Shown here: one piece after another, positions 48,691 to 61,600 of the stretch
Layout: the number at the start of each line of letters is the position of its first letter
Numbering within the stretch: position 1 is the stretch's first letter
Source of the DNA: Serilophus lunatus
Taxonomy: Eukaryota; Chordata; Aves; Passeriformes; Eurylaimidae
DNA length: 64,000 bases
Assembly: GCA_013399895.1 (NCBI GenBank)
Contig: VXBA01002624.1
Location: 90,346-154,345 of the forward strand
Reading direction: 5' to 3'
The notes under the pieces: generated by a model
Told to the model about the DNA's origin: nothing
Databases searched by the model: none
Seen by the model: only the letters and a program-made list of their open reading frames with translations
Made by a program: the position numbers and the translations under genes

Positions 48691-51239
48691 GATTATCTCT
48701 TGGGGATTTTTTAATGGATTACATGTATCTAACAATTTTCCTTCTTATTTTATTGTTACAGTTTCACATTGGAGTTACTGCTGTTCTCAAAACCATGGAA
48801 TTTTATTAGTGACCCATAACGACCTCCTAGCAGAATCCACCTGTGCATCAAAAAGAAGTGTCTTCCTTTATGGACTATTTTTTATGTACAGAGTTGTCTT
48901 TGTGCAGCTACTCAAAAGAGAGAAATCTCTATTACACATAGAGCTAAAACAAATAAAGAAAAATCTTTAAGCTATAAAACCTAGCATAATTTGTAGGAGG
49001 AAGAGAAAGGAAGAAAGAATAAGTGACTTAAAGTACAGTGGTGATATTTTGGGGTTTTGACAAATTTATTTTGATGTATTTTACTTGGCTAAGGAAAAGA
49101 TTGTTCAAACTTTCATTTCAGTATTTGATCTCAGTACTTTATAAATTAAATGGAAATCATGTAAACTTAAGAAAGAGGATGATACGCGGGGAGTTACATA
49201 TCTGCATTTGGGCCAGTGAGTGAGAGGTGAGGACAAAGCAAAGAAGAAGAGGCCTCCCAGGGCCCAATCTACCATCACTGATGGATCATGTTGTCTATCT
49301 TGGTAATGGTACACAGTGTCTCTGCAGTTATATTGATCAGGTATGATGTTAGTTACTTGTCTCAATATCTGCTTCTACTACTGTTCATTTAGCAAGTCAG
49401 CTGTTGTACATGCTATACCTATGTATATTTATATACAGTTATCAAATGCAGTACTGATTTTTTTCCTCCATCAAACAACAGCCAGCATCTCTTAATCTAG
49501 TATTACTAGTATTTGTCTCTACATAACAAAACCAGTGGGGTTTTTGTGTTGCCTTTTTGAAAAAAGTCACTTATTTATACAGAGATCAGCTCCTGTACAT
49601 TTTACTTAAGTTCACTTATTTAAGGGAAAACTGTGGCTTGGTGTCTTTATGTAAAATTTTATATGGGGAAATTACTAATCAAACTATCTGCAGATGCATT
49701 AAGCCGGGTGTTGGTGACAGGGAAGGACCAGAAGGAAATCAGGAAATTCTTGAGGGCAACTAAAAAACAAGAAATCTTCTAAAACGATATAGAGCTGAGA
49801 GGCTGGAACACTTCCATCTTTGCTCCTCTTTGTTCCTGGGATAAGGGAAGGCTTGTAGGTGCACCTAGATATGCATGCCTCAATATTTGAGGTGCATGTA
49901 GTCTGTTGGCATTCTGGACAATTTGCACTATCCTTTTTTTCCTTTGTTGGGTTTTGTGGTTTTTTTTCCTTTGAGCTATAAGGTGTTTTCAAAATTTCTT
50001 TGTGTATTTTGTTCTGTTTTTAAATAAACATGTTCAATAGAAATTGGAAATTAATAAAAATCTATTAAATATATAACTGATTTTTGAGCAATGCAGTCAC
50101 ATTAATACAGGTGGATAAAGAAAATACAGTAGAACAAATATATTCTGGTCACAGACTAGCTTTTTTATTTATAATTACATTATTCTTTCTTTCACATGTG
50201 TAGACAAATACTGAACAGCAACCTTGTTTTTTTCTCTGCTCATGTCAGTATAATTGTGGTGAACACCACTGCCTCCTTTCTTCCTAAACTCAACGAAAAA
50301 AGCAATGCTGTTGATTCTAGGTTACATTGTTTTGGTAGCAGGAATAACTGATTTGCTAAAGGCAAAACTGTCAAGTCTGTGTAAATTATTAACGAACATA
50401 TTTCTGTATTATTTATGAGATATTGAAAATATTGCTAAATGATCATTTAAAATGATGGCTTTAGAAAACAATAGTTTTTTTACAGTTCTTATTGACACGA
50501 TAGTAGTATTCTATCACAGAATATTTCACAGAGTAGCAAAGAAAAGTGTAATTTTAATGACATCTTAATATGATTATTGAATTTGCCTCAATATTTTATC
50601 TTTTGTTGCAACAGGCTGGAAAAGTCTGAGGAGAGAGTAGGGATTTAATTAAGGTGAAATTAGCTTTTTCTGTGAATGTAGCTGTAACATTTTCTTAATA
50701 TTTATAATTTAATCATATTAAATTTTTCCTTCTTGACGAAAATCATGAAGATGACAGACATATGTGATATTATCTCTTAAGTTCAAAAACCTCTAGGGAG
50801 TATTATGCTAATATTTAGGTGCTGCACAACAGAGGGAATGGAAAACACAATCTGGTTTTCTGCTGGATATCACAGAGAGAAGATGGTCTTATAATGAAGG
50901 ACAATCTCTTCCACAGATAGCGGCTCTGAGCTTGGTTGAATAAATCATCCTGTGCATACCTTTATTTTTCTGATTTAAATTAATAATGTTGATAACTTCT
51001 CTGCACACGTAAGGTGATTGATGTCATTGTATATTCGCTAACAGTATGGAACCATACACATATTAATGGGATCAATGATGTAATATTTTCAGTGGAGAAC
51101 AGTCTGACTATCTGGGACAAGGATGTTTACATGAGCTTTTATAAGAAAACTGGCAATAAAATTTTGGTAAAGACAATCAAAAATTATATTTATTACCTTA
51201 AAGTCTTTTTCACTCAAGCTTCTTAATTTTACTCTGAAT
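48691..51239. other. Intergenic DNA, no feature seen
   Basis: About 2.5 kb without recognised repeats or exons. The stretch 50570-50720 has some of the compositional look of conserved non-coding DNA but nothing decisive. Confidence 0.45.
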
Positions 51240-51620
51240 TGATTCAGACCTTTAATAACTTACCTGTTTTCTTTTTCCTGTTTGTTTGCCAAGAGACTTT
51301 CAAGGAGATTGCTTCAGTTTGAGAGCTGCAATTAAGCTAGTAGCTCTGACACACTTGTGATAGCAATAAAGTGAGATATCTTAATTGTACGTCATTAAAA
51401 CAAGGTCTTTTGTTATTTAATGGTTTGTCAGACATTGTTTAGCATGCAATTATTAAGAGAAAATAGACTTTATCTTAATTATTTATTTATATACAATTTT
51501 GCTTATGAATTACATAATAATTCAATGGTGTGTATATAGTGAATAGCAATATTCAATGGCATCTAGTTTCATTTTTAAAAATCTGTCACTCTGGCATCTT
51601 TTGCTTCGTTAAAGGCCACT
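51240..51620. promoter_or_regulatory. Candidate conserved non-coding element
   Basis: There are no repeat signatures and no usable open frame. The sequence is irregular and information-rich, with spaced homeodomain-type TAATT/AATTA cores such as gcaattaagctag, tcttaattgtacgtcatt and gcaattattaagag. The call comes from texture alone, and only alignment to other birds and mammals could confirm it. Confidence 0.25.
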
Positions 51621-54600
51621 GAAAAATGAAAAGCTGTCTTTGACAAACAGTAGAAATGCAACGTTCTATTTTGTTAATCGTCAATCTTTTTTTGAAATAT
51701 GGGGGGTTTAATTGAGTTTTTTAAACTAAAATTTGGATTTTGGAAAGGAATATTTCTGATTGCATGGAGCAATATCAGCTCTTTCCTCCAAACTCTTTGG
51801 TCTCAGTCAACACTCATGTAGCTGCTGTGAAGCCAATATAGGAAATTATTTTTTTATTTACTTCAATTACATAAAGAAAAATTGTTCAGATTCCTTGTAT
51901 TACTTTACTTATTTTGTTACTATCACTGCACAATTTCTAATGAGATTTTTGTCAAATTGATGGGCTAGTATAGACAACATTGACATTAACATAAGGAGAT
52001 AACTTCCTTTAACCAGATTGTGTCTACTGATGATCTGGGTAGTGTATACAAAGAGTTTACAGCAGCCTTATCTCCATCCATTTTTACATGTTTTCTCAGG
52101 GACCATTTTGTTCATGAAAGGATATGGCTAGATTCCAGAATCTGCAACAATTTTCTGGCATAGGATTTCGAGTAGAAGAGCATACTATGACATTCTTTTG
52201 GCTGTATATCTTACACTTGGAAAAGAGGTATAAAAATATTCTGAATTTAAGCAGCAATTTAACAGCATGCTACATCATTGCCTTATGTCATACTTCATTA
52301 TTATTTCCAATGCAAGGACATAATACATGAAAGCCAGAACTGATGGAGAGAAGCATTTAGTTGAATATATGTAAGCATTTCTGCTGGTTTTCCCTTCTCT
52401 TCATTAGAAAAAGAGTTTAAGATGAAAAAGTCAACTTGTTTATTAAAATAAAATTTCATAAATTTTCACCTAGGAATGAGTCAGAAGGTTTATAGGCAAT
52501 CCAAAAAGATATATACAAATGATGACACTGACTTTTTTAATACTAATGAGGTGAATGCAGCTGTAAGAGAAGCTAATAAAAATATTTTTAATCCATTTTC
52601 TTGAAAGGTAATAAAAATCCTTGTTCCTTGGTGGAATAAAAGTGTAATACAGCTATTAAAGATATTGCAAGGAGAGGAAGATCTAAATAAAGCTGAGACA
52701 TCACATTTAGTATAAGGCTTAATGGTATATAGGATTCTTAAAAGGTTATAAGGCTGAGAGAAAGTGTATATATATATTGGCATAAATTTTATTCAAGTTT
52801 TAGATGAAATACAGTGTCATCAAAACTGAGATAAAAAAAAAAAGGTCTACAATGCTAGGATAAGTAGAAAAGATAATTACATAAAAAATGTATTACCATG
52901 TGAAATTTAAAGTGTGATCATATATAATGGAAGGCTTTGTTGTACAAAGCATCTGTGGCGCCTTGTGATGCATTTGGACATAAGGATGCTTTGAGCAGCC
53001 AGGGAAGATGCTGTTGAGAAGCAGATATATCCCTATGTTAAAAATAGCTGCTACATTTGTCTCATTAAAACTCACCACTTTGGAGAGGAGTGATATATGG
53101 AACATTTCACTTATAGGCATCCTTGTGTCTGGCTTTCTGAGAGTCAGAAGCTGAATGTAAATGTTTTCCATTAAAGGTGATTTTTCCAGTAAGAGGATAT
53201 GCAGGAAAACTCACACTTGTACTTCCTATCTCCATGTCTGAAAATCATTTTGCTTTTATTCCTTCCACTCTGAGTGCATCTGCATTAGCATTTTGGTTTG
53301 CATGAAGAGTCATCTTTTCCTGTGACTCTCTTTATTCACACTCATATTATTTTGATTTTAAAATTGCGTGATCTTGGAGCTCATGAGCTGTATTTATTTT
53401 GAATCATGCTAAGCCATAGATATTCATCAGGAGTACATCTGGCCCACTGCATCCACAAATCAACACTCAGGTCACAGAAACAAACCAGAGTCAGTATTAT
53501 GCACCCCTGCCTTCCATACAGTGTTGATGTTAGTCTTCAATGTCAGATATTTTTCTTTATAAATACACATTTATTTGTGCGTTCTAGTTACTGAGATAAA
53601 TGTAGCGTCAATGTTGAGTACTCCTCGTGATTTGAGGATATGAAGAAAGAATAAAAGATTTTAAAACACTGGCACTTAGTGAACAACAAGGCATAGTTAA
53701 TAGAAAGAGCCATAAAATATTTTTGTAGCTTTTTAAGAATAATCTCGTTAAAAGTTTTTCTTAGTTGGTGTATTCAGGAAAAAAAAAAAAGACTTATTTC
53801 ATTAATAAACCCCATCTTTTTCATCCTCCTAAATGATTTGAAACATTACTGAATCTGTAAATATTCTGTCTGCCTACAAGAAGCAATACTTGTGCAATTC
53901 ATCCTAGAGTTTTAATAGTGATTTTATTTGCTAAACCCATTCAATCATTTGTTCTAAGTCTACTTAGAGCATACATGTTGAACTAAAAGTGAATATATCT
54001 AATTTTTGTTAGTTTAGTGCATTGGGATAACAGGACATGAAGATCTCAATGAAATCACTTGGTATATATGTCACACCTGATTAATCTGTAGTAGATGGTA
54101 GAGCTTATTTTGGCTCAGCAGACAGTTCTGAAAGACAATTGAATATGAAGTCCAAAAGTGATGTTTGAATGCCTTGTTCATTTGACCTTTACATATATTT
54201 TATCTTGTTTGAGGAAAAAATGAAGAGTGAAGACAATTTCTTTAAAAAAAGAGGAAAATTCTTATACTTCATTTATTGCTGTTTCCTGAGGTAAATGTTT
54301 TCTATTTTTCCAGTACAGGGAAATAAGGGGTTATGAAATTTTAAGTTGGGTTATACCCTATGAGCCGTATGGGAAGAAAAGGTCTCCCTAGTTAAAGAAA
54401 CAGAAATGGTCTCTGAAAAAAGTAATTGAACTGAAACTAAAGTGCTTTCAGGAAATGCAGACTATTGAATCTGTCTAAATAGAGTACATATAATTTATCA
54501 TAACAGTAAGCAAAAGGTGAACCAACAATTTAACAAATGCATTAATGCAGTATTCTTACTAACACAAGTACTAACTAATCCTGGTGAGTTGACCATGGCC

Positions 54601-57288
54601 AAATGCCAGATTCCCATGCAACCACTACACATATAAACTACCTGTTGAGGAATGGCAAAGATGTGTTTTGGGACTGGATATAGTCTTGCCGCAGAATGAA
54701 AAAAGTCAAATTAATCTGTGAAGAGTTCTGTTTTGTGAAGTCATCAAGCCTATGTGTTGTGCATTGATATTATATGGGAAAATCCTTCAGTTCTTTCTAT
54801 GCTAAACAGTAGATGTACTATTTAATTCATAAATATTGACCACAGAAAATTTGTACTCATATAGATGAATGCTTGCAGGTTTGTGGTATAAGCTTGCACA
54901 TCAAGAATTCTACCTTAATGTTAAAATTCTAGTTTGAAAATTATCCAGCTTTGGTATACGTTTCCATTCACATACGCCAGCATTATTTTTATTTTTTTTT
55001 TAATGTAATTGATCATTGCTAGGTGTCAAAATGTTAGAAGAACAAATCTATCTGTATTTGTTAGTATCATTTTTATTGCATTTAGAGTTCTTGACTCTTA
55101 TTATTAGAAGACAACTTTTCTGCCAATTACCACTAAAGAAGCTATAGTTGACCTAACTCTTCTGCTGAAAACTTTTACAAGATATTGCTGAACATTGTTC
55201 GCCACTAAAGCAGCTATATAAATGCTTTTTCTAAGAGCTGAATGCATGCTGTCCCTATTTGAGAAGCTCAAACTTTCATTATCTGTGTGCTTTTAGGTTC
55301 TCTTTCTCAGTACTTTTATTTCATTTTAAGTAATCTGATTTAGCAGACTGCTACAACCCTTAGGTATTATGGTTTACTCCTCCACTCATTTTGCCTCCTG
55401 TGTTTCATTATGCTAGTATTTCTGTTTGCTGCCCTGAAGGATTTCTTTTTCATTATCTTGACCAGAATTTGCTTGTCTGTCTGCATTTGTTTGTATTAAA
55501 AATTTATATACAAAGAATTTGTAAATAAGAACAAATCGTTTAGCTTATCTCTTGAATCAGCATAGTGACACTCTGCTCATACACTAAAACATAAGAGATA
55601 TGAAAATGAGCATTTAATGTGATCACTGCTATAAAGGAATGCCTAGGACTAATTGGGAAAAATAACACCTGGGAAAAGATTTAATAATATTATTTTTCAT
55701 ATAGGAAGGAAGATACTATAACACATCACAGCCTTTCTGGGAAAACCTGCAGGATACAGCAGTCTGTCATAACAATAATGGAGCATGTTAAATGCCAAGC
55801 CAAATGGCCAGCCCATACCAACCCACACATGACTTTTAAAAAGCTTTTAAGCCCTGGACAAACATACCTTCAGAAGTACGAATACGAATATCTTTGTTTG
55901 GCTGTTGATCATTCTCTTTTTTTACATATTAACTTGTTTATTCAATGTTTTTCATCTCAGTTAAATTCCCAGCTTGAAAATTAGAAAAACAAATATGAAA
56001 TCATGTTCTTTCTCTTATATATTCTGCATATTTATCCTTCCATCTTTTATTGGAATCCATACTGACAGCATTTTCCTTCATCTTTTTCTTGCATATGCCT
56101 CTCTGTCTTCTGATCATTATTTTCCCATAGGTCTAAAAACCAATTTCTTCAAATATACGATGCTTAATATTCTGTAAATTCTTGGAAACCGTGCTGCTCA
56201 GGAGCCAGAGGAGGGCAAGCAGAGGTGCCCTTCTCATTTGATCTTTGATTGCAAGGCAAACACACTGCACAGAGTGCCAGCAGTCCTAGAGCTGACAATT
56301 GAATGCTGACTATAAAGCAGTCAATTGGTTTAAAGAGCTCCAAGATAACCAGAAAGGCATTTCAGAGCCACCCCTTTGGAACTCCATTAAGCAAGTTTCC
56401 CATGGGAGATAATGCTACAAATGTCTGCACCAATTGCATTGGACCCAGAGCCACATTACTGGGTGGCTGCACGAGTTCTACTTCAGAAGTGCTCTAAACT
56501 TCCCAGCAGAGTTTATTTCCACCCTGATCACTGAGCAGGGTAGAACGTACCAAAAAGGAAGAATGGAATGAGACCATGTGGGCAGAGAGCACACCCATGG
56601 AGAGCCAAGGTCCAAGCTGCTCATGGGGATAGGGTACCAGGTTGCCTATGGTGACAGGATAGGCTTCTACTGAAAAGAAGGCAGCTCAGGAGCAACAACA
56701 AATTCTTTTCTGCTGCCTAGCCTGAGGGGAAAATTGTCTGGATACATTTTGCTTCTTGTAGCCATTCTGTGACCTGGATCTTACTTACAGGCCTTATGAT
56801 AATTTGTTTACTTTAAATTTAGGTATAAAACAAAAAAGAAACTCGGCAAAGATTTTTAGTGAAACTGCTATAATCCAGACCCCAATGTTAGCCATGCCAC
56901 AAGGTTCCCAACAGTCTTGGGAAATGGTCACTGGAAACTCATTTATATCTGCTGCACAGGGAAGCACTGAGCCTCCTGATGGGTGGATGCTCCTCCATAA
57001 CTCTGATTGTAAAAAAATCCTTTCTGTTTATTTCCCTTTTTTATTGTGAGGTCCAAAGGAAGCTAGTGTAGTGCCACTTACTATGAAGCCTTTTTCTCCA
57101 ATGAATTTCTCTAAATCTATGCTCATTTTGGTAATTTTTTCCTGTGCTATTTTTTCTACAGTTATTTAACATTAGCAATATTTTAGAGGTTGGCAACTGA
57201 CTCATCGTGGTATTGCACTGAAAGTAAAAAAAATAAACAAACTTGGAGAATAAATGTCCTCTTGTTACTTGATGATTTCTGTTTGTTT
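51621..57288. other. Long intergenic stretch, no feature seen
   Basis: About 5.7 kb of AT-rich sequence with minor simple tracts. The segment at 56180-56760 is less AT-rich than its surroundings but shows no repeat ends and no exon. Confidence 0.45.
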
Positions 57289-57790
57289 TGATGCACGGAA
57301 ACTGACCTCACACACACAGCCCACATAAAAAACGCAGGCATGTTTATTTCTGTCGGCAGGGGGCAGGTTACAGTTTAATCTGAACCTCCTACTCCTCGAA
57401 CATGTGACTTCCCCGGGTTTATATCTCCCTCTGAAGTGACAGGCATCATACAACACTGATTGGCCTCCCTGCTTCAGGCCCTCCCTCTTCTCTGCCCCAT
57501 CCCATCGAGGGCTGGGCTATCGCCACCATCATCTTCATGCAGAGAGGCACATTCCTTCCAAGGAGGCCTTGAGATGTTGTTCCAGGCTGTTCTGTTAACT
57601 GGTTTTCACTGTCTCTGTCTCCCTTACCTGATGTTCATGTCCAGTGTTTACAGAACTTGCCTCATGCTCGCCCTGTGCCTCAGCAGGGCTCCAACTACCC
57701 TTCCTAACCCGTTCCGACCCCAACTCAGTTTATGGTGTACTCAAACTAGTGGGCCTGGGACTCAGAAAAATAAAAAAGGCTGTTTGTTGT
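57289..57790 (-). mobile_element. Possible LTR, minus strand, type uncertain
   Basis: On the minus strand a TATA box (GAGATATAAACCC, complement of 57416-57428) is followed about 75 bases later by AATAAA in CAGAAATAAACAT (complement of tttatt, 57343-57348). This is a promoter-poly(A) spacing like that of a short retroviral R region. The stretch is GC-rich compared with its surroundings. No matching termini were found. A 9-base repeat CTGTTTGTT at 57279-57287 and 57780-57788 brackets it, with an A-rich stretch just before the right copy, so a target-primed insertion is an alternative reading. The 130-codon plus frame inside matches no family I know. Confidence 0.35.
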
Positions 57791-58269
57791 ATTGGGTTCA
57801 TCCTACTGTACTGTCTGACTTGACACAGGATTATCCCCGTTCCTTGCACTAGTAGGACTCCAAAGTTCATCAGCTGAAAGAATCCTTTGAGCTGCAGTAA
57901 GTGTGGTTGTATATCAGCTGGATAGGTAAGGATGGCATGATCCATGATCATCCAAACCTCATATATTGACCTAGAAGTTGCAATAGAGGGAGCTAAAGCA
58001 TGGCATCACATGTGATTATGTAACTGTTAACAGAGGCTTTGTATTTATACAGACAATGAGATTGTCTTGGGAGAACAGTGTCCTTGGCCAGGGAAAATTC
58101 CTGTAATTCCTGAATTGAGAGCTTTCTCTCTCACCAGTTACAAACATTGTTTATCCAGTTGGTGCCCAGGTCCTTTATGAGGGGCAATTCACTTTTTATT
58201 TTAATTAGTATCATCATAATATATTGAGAGTTTTCCTGCAGCTACTGTGGAGTAGATTACACACAGCGG

Positions 58270-58645
58270 CCGGTAACTCTCCAGGAAAACAGACCTCCAT
58301 CACACACAATAGTGATTTGGGAAGATAAATACAATATCTCCAAATGACCCTTCCCCTTTCCTCCTTCTTTCCCCAACTCATATGTTGAGCATGATGCCAT
58401 ATGATATGGAATATTCCTTTGGTCAGTTGGGGTCACACGTCCTGGGTGTCACTTCCTAAATTCTTGTGCACCAACAGCCTGTTTGCTATTGGAGTATTGT
58501 GAGAAGCAGAAAAGGCCTTAACACTGTGTGAGGGATTTTCAGCAATAGCAGAAACATCCCTATGTTATTAACACCACGTTTAGCACAAATCTAAAATATA
58601 CTCCCATGATAAATACATGATGGAAACTATTCTGGCCAGATCAGA
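58270..58645 (-). mobile_element. Family-A LTR fragment (U3 side), minus strand
   Basis: This is the reverse complement of family-A blocks: ctctccaggaaaacagacct, ccatcacacacaatagtgat, aactcatatgttgagcatga (TATA region), ttggtcagttggggtcacac, gagaagcagaaaaggcctta, tagcacaaatctaaaatata. The U5 side to the left of about 58270 is not recognisable. It is either replaced or deleted. Confidence 0.78.
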
Positions 58646-61600
58646 TACATTAGTTTGTATGCACACAATCTAAGACGTTAGCAGGCCACATAGATTGCAA
58701 GATTTGTGGGCAATACTTGACTGTGGCAAAGATCTACTACATAAGTGCTAGATTTAAAAACACTTAATTTCTGATATAAATGAATTATCAAATACTGGGC
58801 TAAGGAAAGCCCTCCATCTAAAATATTTGTGCACCATAAAACTTTATTGAGGAAAATTAGAATGATTTATCAGACATCATCCTTAAAAAGCATGATCATT
58901 TGAAGAATATATGAATTTGAGCAATATCTATATATTTGAAAATATGTGCTCTTTCTGTTCAGCAACCTTTACGTTCCCTTTTTAACTGTCCTTCATTGCA
59001 ATGTTGCATGACTCAGAATACTTGTAACATTTAGGCCGACTATGCTAAAAAATTCATGCCTCACACTCAATATGAGACCCTGAATGGATCTTTAATTGAA
59101 CAAAAATAATAAATTAAATAGAGAAAGTTAACACCTAACTGCTGGCTTCAGTAGACTTGAAGTAGCAAAGAAGAGGAAGATGTGTATTTCAAGATCACTG
59201 GAACTTACATACATCCAGAAAACAAGATTAAAAGCATATAAAATGTGTACTAGCATTTACGGTCATATAACATACTAAGAAAGTATAATGACTGTTCAAC
59301 TTTTTTTTACAGCTTTCTTGACTATTTTGTCATTTGGTCAAAGAGAGAACTGACCATGTGGTTTGAGAAGTAGTAGCATCAATGTATATGAATTTAATGT
59401 GTATAATATTTGAAGTGTTATTGAGTAGAAATCATGAATCTTTACAGCTTAATTTCACAAATTCCTGTCGTAATACTATAATAACACTGAAAAAGATCTG
59501 CCTTGCAAATGCAAGTTTTTAATGACCCTCTATTTTTCTTGAAAAGATTGCATTTGAACAAGCTTTAATGAAATGTAAGAAATTGCTAAAACTCAGACTT
59601 CAGACTTGTCAATGTCCTTTTCATTCCATGTGAGTAAGAGCAAAAGATGAATGAGCCATAAGCCAAAGTCCACACAGAAGGTAAAATAATACTACCATTT
59701 TGAAAAACCCACCTATAAATAATTTTCAGACTAGCTAAATTGCACCACATGGCAATGTCATATTTTCTGTCTTATAATGTCCAATAAAAAACACCAACAG
59801 AAGACAACTTACATTTTCAACAATTCACATTGAGTCAATACAACCATTTCTGACCCATCTTAAATATCAGTAATTACAAAAGTACTTCACTTTTCCACTA
59901 GTGTCCCCCTTTAAGAATCAACACAAAATTCTGTTTAACTTTCATATTATATATAAGCATCTGCAGACACATAAAATACATAGTAAGTGGCCACTTAGGT
60001 CACTGTCATTTAGAAAACACTGACACAATACACTCTTCCAATTACCATATGGTGCAAATTTTTCAGCATGGCAGCGAAAGGTGGAGCTTCAAAGGTGGGA
60101 AGTAGGAGAATGCATTATTCCCACATTTACCACCAGCTTTCTTCAAGTATGTAACAATCAGCTTTATTCTGGGTGCCAAAAAACCCATGCAGCCTTGAAT
60201 GGGTCTATTTGCAAATAGAAACTTATTTAGACATCCCTTTGAAGATACTGAGGTTCAAATCTTCAAAACCTAATATCAAAGAAATGACAAAAACTAAGTT
60301 TTAAAAATTAAGCTGAGGACCTACTTCCTGCTCTTCATACCAAAATGTGAATGCCTAGCTAATGAGGAAGGATCTATAGTCCATTTACAAGAGACATCTG
60401 TTCCAGGCAAGCCGTATGAACGGCCAGGCCCGTGGCCGTTATGGCTGAGGAGAGCGTGGTCAAAGTCCTAGCAGAAGGGACCAGCTTCTTCCACAGAGCA
60501 TATTTTGAGCAAGGCTGGAAAAAGCATACTGAACCCAAGGCACTAAAGGAAATGTGAGGAAAGAACAGTGGCAGGAAAAACATCATCATCAACAACATTT
60601 CAGTTCTTTTTGCATTCCTGTTTGTGGTAAGCTCTAGCAGAGATTATTTGTTGATCTGACTTGGAAATGACCTCAAACTTAGTAAAACAAATTTGTAGTG
60701 AACCTGTAGGCCAAACAATCTGTAAAACAAATTATAATTCTTGTAATATGAATAAATACAGTTAAATCTAATTTGTTCTCATAAAAACTACAAGGTCATT
60801 TAAAAACAAAACAAAACAAAAATACAGCAATCAGCAACTCAAAAATACCACAAATATGCAAATATTAAAACAATTTGACCTTTAAAGGAATTGTGCTGAG
60901 ATAGGCCCATTGATTCTTATAACTGTCGTATGTGTGAATTGAAGTCTTCTTTTCACTTTCTACATTGTAGGTTTGCTCATGAGTTCAATTATGCACAATT
61001 GAAACAATTTCCTCTTTTAAAATTGCTAACCTCTTTAAAGCAAAAGGCATTTCATTACACACTAAAATAATAGTAACAATTTAAATGTAGCCCCAAAGTA
61101 GTACTAATAGTTGTTTGTTGCCTGTCCTGGTCAGAACAATATTTGTACTAAAGAATTACTTTCCCTTATGCTTAGCAACATGGTTTCTTCTTTCAGTACT
61201 ATCACAGCTCTTTTACCTCTATGATTAGGTTTAAAACAGGAAAAAAGAATGTGAAGTAAAGCGCGACTTACTTAATCAGTATATGAGGGAAAGAGTGAGT
61301 GACTTAATCAGTTTAGGAAGGTTTTATAATTTGTCCTTCCATAAGCTAATGAGAAAAAAGACTTTTTGTTCTCAGTGTGCTATTTCCTATCACAACTGAA
61401 TGGACAGCTTACTTCCATCAAAAGATCTCATCCCTAAATTCTGAATTGCAGATATTTGTTTTCTAGTCTTATTTTGTAAACTAATTCTGAAGCTTATGTG
61501 AACATAAAGGAGTTAATTAAATTTTCTAAATTGGCAAAGAAACAAACATCCACTCCTTAAAACAGAAAAGTCCTTTTTCCTTTGTTAGTTTTCTGCAGTT

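Noticed and set aside
57460..57852. 130-codon plus-strand frame
   Set aside because: No recognised family, no splice context, and it overlaps minus-strand TATA and poly(A) signals of a probable LTR.
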